Assembly (NCBI GenBank): GCA_963971305.1
Contig: OZ020307.1
Coordinates: 62,741,702 to 62,805,701, forward strand
Reading direction: 5' to 3'
Source: Arcuatula senhousia
Taxonomy: Eukaryota > Mollusca > Bivalvia > Mytilida > Mytilidae
Length of the DNA: 64,000 bases
The notes below the pieces were generated by a model. It had not been told where the DNA came from, searched no databases, and saw nothing but the letters and a program-made list of their open reading frames with translations. Of this stretch, positions 43,498-52,560 are shown piece after piece. Numbering within the stretch: the first letter of the stretch is position 1; every line of letters begins with the position of its first letter. The position numbers were made by a program, and so were the translations under genes.

Positions 43498-45310
43498 AAT
43501 AAAATACGTTATTATTGTATAAATATTATTGTTTTGGGTATTCCCAGCTCTGAGATGTTTTAAATGTAAAGATATTTTTTTAAATTATGACTTTTTTGCT
43601 CATATTCTATTGACATCACAATTCAATTCTATCACTAGAGGTCATGTATATCAAAACAAAATCAGTCTTTTATGACAGAAGCGCAGGAACCTACCATTCT
43701 AATTTTTGAGAAACTGAATAATTCAGTAGATAACTTTCATTCCCTGCAGTCATTACATTAACCTTGTCTGCCTCAGTTAACAAATTTATTTTGTTATTTT
43801 CTCGATCACTTAAGCCTTTGCATTCAAAAATGAAAGTTGAAATTCTTAAATGATGTTTTCAATGACATGCGAATAATTGTCTATTTTTACCATATATTGT
43901 GATGTCATTTTGGTTTTTGGCAAAAACACTTTCTATTTAAATGAGTTCTTGCTTTAATCAAAGTATGAGGTCCTTATAAGAAAATGACTTTATCATGTTT
44001 ATCTGCTGGATCATATTAAAACAGTTATGGCAGCTCCCTGCATGCAGTATCATATTTTATGGAACACTTCAATCTGATATTGACACTCAGCCGTAGGCCT
44101 TGTGCAATATCAATTAAGTGTTCCATAAAACATGATACTACATGCGATGCATAGCCATAATTGTATAGAATTTTTTCTATGGCAATAAAATTTATTGACC
44201 AGGCACCAAAAAATAGACCCTGCAGGGTAAGGGGAAACCAACAATTTTTCTTTTGCCTAAACAGGAAGTAGATGAGTTATGGGTATAAAATCAAGTTACA
44301 CCAAATACATGTATTCCTGGCAATGTCTGACTTTTGTCCCTAGTTCGAGATTGCTCTGACGTCCTCTGCATTTTTCCAGCAAGCTGGTGCGGTGGGAGGT
44401 CAGAGCTCCTTCCATATAAAAAACACAGGATTAAGCACAACCATAGACCTGTATATTAAATAGATTTGCAACTTGTTAATTGTCCAGTATACATGTATGT
44501 GCGAAAATATCACTGGTTTATAAATGAGAGTTTGTTTATTTTTTCTAACTACTTTTATGCCTTTCTATGGAATCAACCAGAACAAATTACATTAAACAGT
44601 GAAAAGATTAAGGAACATCTGTGTGAAAATTTCATTTCATTTGGTTGAGGAATAAACTTTTTGTGACAATTTAAAGTCGAAACTTTACAAACATTTTGTA
44701 AAATATTGTATTTTCATGAAAACTCGGGTAGTATGGGCTCTTTTGATACTTCTCTAAAGTGCTTAAGTTTATAAAAGTTATTTTAACACATGTAAAATCT
44801 CAAAATATTTAAGAATGGCTGTAAAAAAGAATCATGTAAAAATCTTAAATGGTTTTTGAGATATTAGAGTGTAAAGTTGTACATTTCAAATTGTTTATTT
44901 TGTACAAAATCTCGTTTCTTTGCATGAGATATTGTGAGATTTCACCAATTTGCAAATCTATTTACATACAGGTCTATGGCACAACAGTTTTGTTGTGCAC
45001 TTCCCAGATAAATAAAGCAACTTTATCATCATTGTTGCATATATATTTTGGTTTTAAATGAAACATTTGGTTATTAAGAATAAAAATACAACATATTTTA
45101 AAGAAAAACATCTTGAATAAGTAAACTAATTTACAATTTGTACATTATTTTGCTGATCTTAAACTTGATGAAATTGGTAAAGTTCAAGATCAGCTCTTAA
45201 TTATTCTTACATGTATTTTACTGGGTTATATCAGGTAGTTTCTAGTAGCGATATACTTTAAGATATTAATTTAGTCTTGTTTTACATCTCCCATTTTACA
45301 AATGACTAAT
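43498..45310. other. No gene recognised
   Basis: AT-rich sequence. CCATAGACCTGTATATTAAATA at about 44441 recurs at 45518 and in part near 63305, so a small dispersed element is likely. CTGACGTCC/CCAGC..GCTGG words at 44356-44400 have a rearranged counterpart at 45427-45465. Short open frames (60-70 codons) carry no recognisable domain. Confidence 0.45.
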
Positions 45311-45316
45311 GTAAGA

Positions 45317-45358
45317 AGCAAAGGTGTACCAAAGGGGTAATCAGTATCATAAAACCGT
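45317..45358. repeat. Copy of the AAAGGTGTACCAAAGGGGTA repeat end
   Basis: GAAGCAAAGGTGTACCAAAG and GGGTAATCAGTATCATAAAA CCGT match 11758-11803 almost exactly, but the similarity stops there. This suggests a shared element terminus. Confidence 0.7.
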
Positions 45359-45914
45359 ACTAGTTATTTTAACATTTAGAAAGCATTCGTTAAAATCCCA
45401 TGTTTTTGATATGGAAAGCTCTAACGTCCCATGGCACCAGCTAGCTAGGACGTCAGAGAAATCTTGGACTATTTTGTTCCATATAGGAGCTACATGTACA
45501 TGTATGCATGCCAAATATCATAGACCTGTATATTAAATACATGTACAGGTCTATGCAAATATCAAGAGGCTGTGACATGCAGTTGTTGGGAAACTTTTGG
45601 TGATCCCTGCCTCCTCTATTTTCTTGCCCTAGGGCTAGTTACAGTCCTGGCAAGAGTTGGAGATCACATGTCCAGCTATGTAATGAGATACATCAATTCT
45701 AACTGCCTAATTCTAGCTCTCTATGATCTTTTTATGAATGAACTGATTTTGGTTGTCTGTCCACGGGGACTTGAGTAAGATTTTTTTTCGTAACAGTTCC
45801 CTGTGGCTCTCACGGCAAATCAAATATTTAAAATATAAACAGTTCCAGCGGGCTACAGCTAAACTCATGGACAAAGGATATAGAAAAAATAGGGCATGTA
45901 ATGGGACATTAAAT

Positions 45915-46519
45915 GATACCCCGCCACGTTATAATATCAAAAGTTCATAAAATTTGATTTCAAAGTGGCCTTTCTCGAAAACTATTTTTCGGATCAAGCT
46001 GGAAATTGAACTTGACCTGTATTTTATTGTACTCAATAGCTGTACAAAATATCATTTGAATCCCATGAAGCGTTTTTCAAGTTATTGGTCGGAAACTCAA
46101 AATTTCATGAAATTTGATTTTTCAAAGTGGCCTATCTCGAAAACTATTTATTGGATCATGCTGGAAATCAAATTTGACCTGTATTTTATTGTACTAAACA
46201 GCTGTGCAAAATATCATTCAAATCCTTTGACGCGTTTTCAAGTTATTGGTCGGAAACTCAAAATTTCATGAAATTTGATTTTTCAAAGTGGCCTATCTCG
46301 AAAACTATTTTTTGGATCATGCTGGAAATCGAACTTGACCTGTATTTTATTGTACTAAACAGCTGTGTAAAATATCATTCAAATCCTTTGACGCGTTTTT
46401 AAGTTATTGGTCGGAAACCTTCGGGGGACGGACAGACAGACGGACGGACGGACAGACACCGAAAAAAACTGAGGGTATAACATAATACCCTGCCACTTCG
46501 TGTGGCGGGGTATAAAAAG
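45915..46519 (+). mobile_element. Type-4 hairpin-ended element, about 161-bp modules
   Basis: It starts GATACCCCGCCACGTTATAA. Three modules contain CAAAGTGGCC..TCTCGAAAACTA (45963, 46125, 46286). The end is GACGGACAGACAGACGGACGG, AATACCCTGCCACTTCG, TGTGGCGGGGTATAAAAAGT, a hairpin whose right arm is the complement of the 5' motif. It is noncoding. Confidence 0.83.
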
Positions 46520-47653
46520 TGTTTACTGGTGATAATTGACTGTGTACATAAAAAAGTGCCATTTAAATCCAACCGCCTCTTACTACTTTCATTTTGAAAG
46601 GAAATCATATAAAAAGTCTAAAATGCTTCCGATCTCGGAAAAGTTTCCGGGTTTGCTTTTTTGGTCTACTATTTTATTTTTTACCTGGGAGGGGGCTGGT
46701 CATTTTGTAAACAGACCTTCTACTTCTACTTCTACTGTCTGATGGCCAACTTCAACAGGATGAAGAAACTATCATTTCTCTGTGCATTCATATATATAAA
46801 CAATTTAAAAAAAGTGATTTACGGGTATGCGAAAGAAACAAAAACTTCTAAGTAGCACTGGGGTAAATGTGATATCCGTAACTGCAGTTACGGACATCCA
46901 TCGAAATTCCAAAATGGCGGACGCTGAATTACTTTTTATCGATTTTGCAATGATTATCCATCATTCTCCCGTAATTTATGTTTGGTTTGAAGTGATTTTT
47001 TTTTATTTGGAACTGAAATTCTTCAACTACTATTTAGTGATACATGGCTACACTGAGAAATCAGCAGTACAAAAAACAGCGGTGACATGGGTAACTGGTT
47101 GGCACTGATATCCGTAACTGATAAAGATGTCTTTTCAGTGATATCCGTAACTGGCGAATTGTGAAATGGTTAAAAAAAACTCTCTGATTCTATGCATATT
47201 TTCCGACATTCTGGCATTTTATTTGAACAAGTTCTCAGAGATTTTCAGTAGTCTTCAATATTTTCTACTTTCAGAACTATGGCGGAATCGATGTAAATGA
47301 TGTTTTTTTTCTAGAAGCTGTTTGCTATTGACGATCTATGTTTAAAATTATCTCAGCATATGAAGTTTAGTCTCAAATAAATATTATTATGACCTTTTTG
47401 TATAACGGTTGCAATCCGGTCATTATCAGAAAAGACTCAAGTAATTATACGACTAATTTTAAAATTATGGCCGGCACTTCTCATACTTCTCATATGTACT
47501 TTTATATTGTAGTTTAATAAAAAAAAAAAAAAAAAACCCCAAAAATTCAATATCATGATAATATTCCACCAACATGACCAAAGCACTTTTTCTTATATGT
47601 TAATATCCTACCTACACTGATCCACAATAACCAAAAATTAAATAACTAAAAAA

Positions 47654-48569
47654 GGTGTCTATGAGCCACAGGATGACTCTCCCGTTCTTGAAATATCATT
47701 GACTCTCAATGTGTATTACCTGGGATATGGACCTTTACCAAGAAATTGATCAAAAGTGTTCATGTGTAAAATATAGGTCGCTGTGACCTCATTTCTGGTG
47801 GGTGGTGCCATGTTACCAAGACTCATCGAGTAGGCAAATATTATTTACCCCTAACATGTAGTATTCAAGATATGGACCTTAACCAAGAACTTAACCAAAG
47901 TCATTCATGCGTAAAATATAGGTCACAGTGACCTCATTTCTAGTGGATGGTGTCACCTCACCCAAGACACATTTAGTGGTGAAATATCATTGACCCCCAA
48001 CATCTAGTATCCAAGTAATGGACCTTTACCAAGAACTTAACCGAAGTCGTTCATGCATAAAATATAGATCACAGTGACCTATTTTTTATTGGGTGGTGTC
48101 ATGTTACCCAAGACACATCTAGTGGTGAAATACCATCGACCATCAAAATGTAGTATCTGAGATATGGACCTTAACCAAGAACTTAACCAAAGTCATTCAT
48201 GCGTAAAATATAGGTCACAGTGACCTCAATTCTAGTGGGTTGTGTCACCTTACCTAACACACATCTAGTAGTGAAATATCATTGACCCCCTCCATCTAGT
48301 ATCCAAGTTATGGACCTTAACAAAGAACTTAACCGAAGTCGTTCATGCATAAAATTTAGGTCACAGTGACCTAAATTCTAGTGAGTGGTGCAGCCCTACC
48401 CAAGACCCATCTGGTGGTGAAATATCATTGACCCCCAACATCTAGTATCCGCGTAATGGACCTTAACCAAGAACTTAACCAAAGTGTTACGGACGGATGT
48501 ACGTACGGACGGGCGGACGGACAAGGGTAAAACTATATGGCCGACTCCACATACGTGGTCGGGCCATAA
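47654..48569 (+). mobile_element. Type-5 hairpin-ended element, longer copy
   Basis: It starts GTGTCTATGAGCCACAGGAT and ends CGGACGGGCGGACGGACAAG, then CCGACTCCACATACGTGG TCGGGCCATAAC. It has about five modules with ACCAAGAACTTAACC. Compared with 42253-42875 it has additional modules, so module number varies between copies. It is nested in the CACTG-ended transposon. Confidence 0.82.
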
Positions 48570-48571
48570 CT

Positions 48572-48961
48572 AGACACTTTCCATCGTATAAGTGCCTGCT
48601 CAGAATACTAAAGATCCATTGGCCTGAAAAAATCTCCAACACTGACCTCTACACACGCATTGAGACCACACCACTGTCTACAACCATCAAAGTGCGCAGA
48701 TGGAGATGGATTGGCCATGTCCTGCGCTGAGATAATAACAGCAGCAACAAAATAGCACTGACATGGACACCTAAGGGAAAAAGAAATCTGGTATGCCTAG
48801 AAACACCTGGCGAAGAACAGTAGAGAAGGAGAGAAAGGAAGTTGGATGGGAGACATGGCAAAGGGCTGAAGTCGTGGCAAGCGAAAGACAGGGATGGCGC
48901 AAGATATTGTCCGGCCTCATGAGTCCATAAGGGCCCAGAGAGGATATGAATGAATGAATGA
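48572..48961 (+). pseudogene. RTE-type LINE, 3' end fragment
   Basis: Across small frame changes the plus strand encodes CLLRILKIHWPEKISNTDLY, RRWRWIGHVLR, ALTWTPKGKRN, then WRRTVEKERKEVGWETWQRA. That series is typical of the C-terminus of RTE/BovB-like reverse transcriptases. It ends in a GAATGAATGAATGAAC tail, also usual for RTE elements. Only about 130 codons survive, with a stop after HVLR. Confidence 0.8.
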
Positions 48962-48989
48962 ACAAAACGCACATAAGGATTTTTTATAT

Positions 48990-49800
48990 GTTATTTAAGG
49001 TCACAGCCTCTCAGCTAAAAGTGGAAAGAACTCTTTTAAAAAGAACTTTGCATGTGTTATGCCGTGCTTTTAATACAATTGTGAGGGTGGAGAAGACCTA
49101 TTCCGGTAATCTAGGATTAGCCATTTTGAAGGCCGGGAATTCGCCAAAATCCCGTCGAGTTTGGCCATTTTCGATTTTCGGGAATTAAATGATTAATTCA
49201 ACTGGAATTGTGGAAAAGTCTTTTCTATATTACGGGAATTTGGGATCAAGCTAAGTTATCCAAAAAGGGCGCACCTGCCACTGTACATGCCGCTCCGCCC
49301 ATAAAATTTTCTTTGCCTATTTTATGCCGGGATCTTTTTATATAACTATGCTATCTTGGTAACAGTTTTGATCAGCTTTTTTATTATTATTTTAAAAGGT
49401 CCCGCGCTTTGTGTTTATCACCTGTTAAAATCATGCGCGACAGTTTATTAGTTCTGGACAGAAAGAGTCTCCAGAATTTGTTAATATCTTTGTTAAATTT
49501 TGGAATTCCTATAACTAATATATATAATAGAAAAAAATGGAATTTGGAATAAGTGTACACATGAATTCCATTTTCTATGCATATGGCTACTGCTGTTATT
49601 TGGCTAATAAAAATCATTTTCTTTATTTAAAGTAGTATAGCCTATATAAGATTTCAACAAAAAATCAACAAAGACTATAGCTAGGAATGTCACACGGAAG
49701 CCGTTTGTCATCGACTTTTAATGTCAATAAATAAAGGCAACAACAAAACTACCGAACTTGAATGATCAATCTCACAGTCCAGAGAAAATGACAAAAACGA
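48990..49800. other. No gene recognised
   Basis: Unassigned sequence within the CACTG-ended transposon, with stops in all frames. Confidence 0.4.
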
Positions 49801-49829
49801 ATCAGTCATACCGGAAAATTGGTGGATTG

Positions 49830-50055
49830 CAATGGTCCTGACTTGGTACAGGCATTTCGAACGAAATGGTGGGTTAAACCAGCTTTTATTTTTTTAACCT
49901 CCCTCTTCCATTGCGATCTTAGGATCCGGTAATGACCATAGAACACAACATAGTTGTGAGACACAATAGGGATATTGAGTTGATCATCTCAGTACAGCAG
50001 ACCAGTCAAAGACTAATTAAAAACAATTAACCACCATATCTTTTAACTTAATTTT
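49830..50055 (-). repeat. Retroelement 3' region (TGGTCCTGACTTGGTACAGGC family)
   Basis: AATGGTCCTGACTTGGTACA, GGCATTTCGAACGAAATGG and GGGTTAAACCAG are a recurrent bivalve repeat as I know it, and resemble 34335-34470. It adjoins a retroelement ORF fragment on the minus strand and is likely its 3' untranslated region. Confidence 0.55.
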
Positions 50056-50063
50056 GAACTTTT

Positions 50064-50480
50064 CTACAAGAGGCTGATAACGAAGACAGATTTTTTTATG
50101 GATCGTATGAGACGTATTTTCTTATAGCCCTGCTTCAAAAGTCGGTCACGAAGAAATCGGTGTCTGATCAAAAAATCTGTGAAATGTGTGCAAGATCTGG
50201 CATATCGAATAAGTTGTGAAATATAAACACTGTATGCAGGGGAAGTAGGTATATTGCTCTGTAGATTTGGAAAATTAATAATTTGAAAATTAAAATCGTC
50301 TCTTTTATCGTAATTGTTTGTACTGAGATGACCACCGGGGTCAAATTCGAGGTGCAAATCCAAGAAAGACGTGAAGCAATTGATTCTGTGGTCTCTTTAA
50401 TCTCCAATTCTGGAGGATATATTGAAGGAATCCATCTACCATATGAAGTGTTATTGACAGAAAACACGCAACAGCTCATT
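50064..50480 (-). pseudogene. Fragment of a reverse-transcriptase-type retroelement ORF
   Basis: On the minus strand IYPPELEIKETTES and then, after a frame change near 50360, LDLHLEFDPGGHLSTNNYDK, RDDFNFQIINFPNLQSNIPT and SPAYSVYISQLIRYARSC are readable. This order belongs to a retroelement ORF found widely in marine invertebrates, of which 12042-12251 holds a further C-terminal fragment. The class is uncertain (Penelope- or DIRS-like are possible). Frameshift and truncation make it dead. Confidence 0.65.
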
Positions 50481-50850
50481 GAATAATTTTTAATGACTTT
50501 TCAGAATATTTAGGTTCATTCCAATAATGTTAGTCATACCAGTTACGGATATCCACAATGTCCAGTTACGGACATCTTCAAAATTTTATTTTTGTCAGTT
50601 ACCCATATCACCGCTGTTTTTTGTACAGCTGATTTCTCAATGTAGCGATTTATCACTGAATAGTTGTTAAAGAATTTCAGTTCCAAATAAAAAAACACAT
50701 CAAACAAAACATAAATTACGGGAAAATGATGGATAATCATTGCAAAATCGATAAACATAATTATTTTCCGATTCAGCGTCCGCCATTTTCGAATGTCCAT
50801 GGATGTCCGTAACTGCAGTTACGGATATCACATTTACCCCAGTGAAGTAG

Positions 50851-51016
50851 ACAGGTGATAGTGAAATAAAAATAACTGACTATTTTTTATTTTTACTCAT
50901 TATTTATTTATTTTCATTTTTTTTTATTATTATTATTATTATTTTTTTTTTTTTGATATTTTTGGAAAAAAATTCTTTAGCTATATAGGTTAAAACTATT
51001 TACATAAAGACTGTAT
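50851..51016 (-). other. LINE C 3' untranslated region
   Basis: Downstream (minus strand) of the LINE C stop at 51017-51019. It contains A-rich sequence and an (AAT)n tract (plus-strand ATTATTATT at about 50925-50945) that may be its tail. Confidence 0.6.
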
Positions 51017-51292
51017 TTACAACGGGCTGTAGTTGTATTGAGTTATTGTGGATTTGAATGATTCGACAGAATCATTCATTAAGATGTTTACAGGGATGCT
51101 ATTCCAAAGTTTTATGGTTCTTGGGAAAAAGGATTGGTGTCTTACTTGAAGTCTGCATTGAGGGATTTGGAAGGTTAAGGAGTGCATGTTTCTAGACTGT
51201 CTGAGAGGTGGTATGAGTCTGTCAGTTTTGTTGATGGCTACTAAGTGGTATTGTATTTTATGGAGGAGTATAAGTCGTGCATTGCATCTTCT
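51017..51292 (-). CDS. LINE C ORF2, C-terminal end
   Basis: The minus strand encodes RRCNARLILLHKIQYHLVAI, NKTDRLIPPLRQSRNM, FFPRTIKLWNSIPVNI and ends TQYNYSPL before TAA. This is the end of a LINE ORF2 of the CR1/Jockey-like group (FPRTI.LWN.LP is a hallmark). It joins in frame with the part right of 60336 if the 9-kb insertion and one TA are removed (…NWRSIAH|RRCNARL…). Confidence 0.85.
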   Translation of the reverse strand, partial: RRCNARLILLHKIQYHLVAINKTDRLIPPLRQSRNMHSLTFQIPQCRLQVRHQSFFPRTIKLWNSIPVNILMNDSVESFKSTITQYNYSPL

Positions 51293-51597
51293 ACAGTTGA
51301 GTCCAGTTCTAACATCTCTACTGTCCAGCTCTCCTGACAGTTCTAGAACTGTTCTAACCCTGGACAGCCCCTGTCATAAACTGTTCTGGGGTAGAACTGT
51401 CAGGAACTGTTCTAACCCATGACACCTTTAGAGCTATTCTAGGCCCTGACTGCTTAGAACTGTTCTGGGCCCTGACAGGTTAGAACTGTTCTAGCCTAGG
51501 ACAGTTCTGCGCCCTGACAGTTCTGTCCTCTGACAGTTCTAAATGACGACATGCATTGTTTATTGTAATGGTTTTGTTTGTGTTAAGTTAAGTCAAA

Positions 51598-51828
51598 ATG
51601 CCTCCAGTAAAAGTCAGCTGAATTTCGCATTATTTTCGTCAAAGGATTGTAAATTTAAGAAATTCAGGAAAGTCGTATGTACAGATATCAAATATTTTAG
51701 CAGAAAGTGAAGGCGTGCTGATATCAAGAGGAGCGATTAGGAAGTTTTATAGACGATACGTGATAGATCTGGACAGGCTAGATGCCACGGACACAGGAGA
51801 GTTCCAATCGACGTTTTTAGTCACGTGA
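51598..51828 (+). pseudogene. Tc1-like transposase fragment: first helix-turn-helix
   Basis: ATG at 51598, MPPVKVS, TGA at 51619-51621, then in the same frame ISHYFRQRIVNLRNSGKSYV and QISNILAESEGVLISRGAIR KFYRRYV, the paired-type DNA-binding helix-turn-helix of Tc1-like transposases. The frame ends at TGA near 51828. The early TGA makes the start non-functional unless read through. The second half of the DNA-binding domain lies 7.9 kb away at 59690-59848. Confidence 0.82.
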
Positions 51829-51829
51829 C

Positions 51830-52335
51830 TTTCACATTGAATGTTGACGTTTTTGATAGCGCGATAGGCGACATTAAAACGTTGCAATTTATCATATTCA
51901 TACAGATATTTTATCATTAAAATGTAATCAAATTCAAACTTAAGATACAAGAGAGTAAAACGGTTTCCATTTTTAAACCTCGGATCAAATTATTATTGAG
52001 AATTTGATTTCAAAAGATGAACTGTCAATGAAAACGTGACGATACATACGTCCGAAAATGTAAAATAGTGATGTTTAATGGATAAATGCTGGTTATTTAT
52101 TGATATAGAATGAACAATAAATCATTACTGATTCGGGGAATAATAATAGTTAAGCTCTAGATATTGGGGGATGCAATTGTGTCAGATATTTTCCTACCCG
52201 ATTGACAAATTTTTTCATCATGGCTCCGTCATTTTCACTTGTGTTCGGAAGTCCTCGGGTTTAGCTGATTTAGTCACCCGAAAAGTAAACTAACTTACAA
52301 ATCCGAATGTACTGTTTCTTAAATAATAAGAGGGG
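51830..52335. other. Unassigned part of the TA-flanked element
   Basis: No gene recognised. GGGGGATGCAATTGTGTCAG at 52168 resembles GGGGGATGCGATTGTGTCAG at 55451. Confidence 0.45.
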
Positions 52336-52560
52336 GGTTACACAGGTTCATTAATTCCGACCAGTACCTCCTCGTGGTGGAAGACGGGCCCTGTCTCCAG
52401 GGCGTATGTACCTGGAACAGCTAACACTGGCGGTGGTGTGTCATGGGCTGGACGACCCATGGCACATAGCGAGTCTATACCTGTTTAGGTATTAAAGTCG
52501 ACGCAGAGGGGCTTTCCCCTAGTCGCGACTATAAATACCCATCAGTTTCAGTTCATTAAA
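52336..52560. repeat. Structured unknown repeat
   Basis: It contains several self-complementary patches: GTCATGGGCTGGACGACCCATGGC, written in two parts GTCATGGGCTGG and ACGACCCATGGC; TACCTGTTTAGGTA; and GAGGGGCTTTCCCCTAG flanked by AGTCGACG and GTCGCGACT. GC content is clearly above its neighbours. No tRNA or coding match is recognised. Confidence 0.5.

Larger units (their letters stand above)
46856..50844. mobile_element. Inverted-repeat DNA transposon (CACTG ends), 3,989 bp
   Basis: Left end CACTGGGGTAAATGTGATATCC and right end GGATATCACATTTACCCCAGTG are exact inverted copies (each shown as 22 bases is split: CACTGGGGTAAATG / TGATATCC). Similarity between the ends continues for about 250 bp. 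It is flanked by AAGTAG at 46850-46855 and 50845-50850. Near both ends the word GATATCCGTAACTG is repeated, and CCGTAACTGCAGTTACGG is an 18-base palindrome. Terminal CACT(G/A) and subterminal repeats suggest an EnSpm/CACTA-like or related element, but the 6-base duplication is longer than usual for that class. No transposase was seen; it now contains other repeats. Confidence 0.82.

Noticed and set aside
46827..50800. Two similar open frames (FIDFAMIIHH...) on opposite strands
   Set aside because: They are the two inverted terminal repeats of the CACTG-ended transposon read in the same relative direction.
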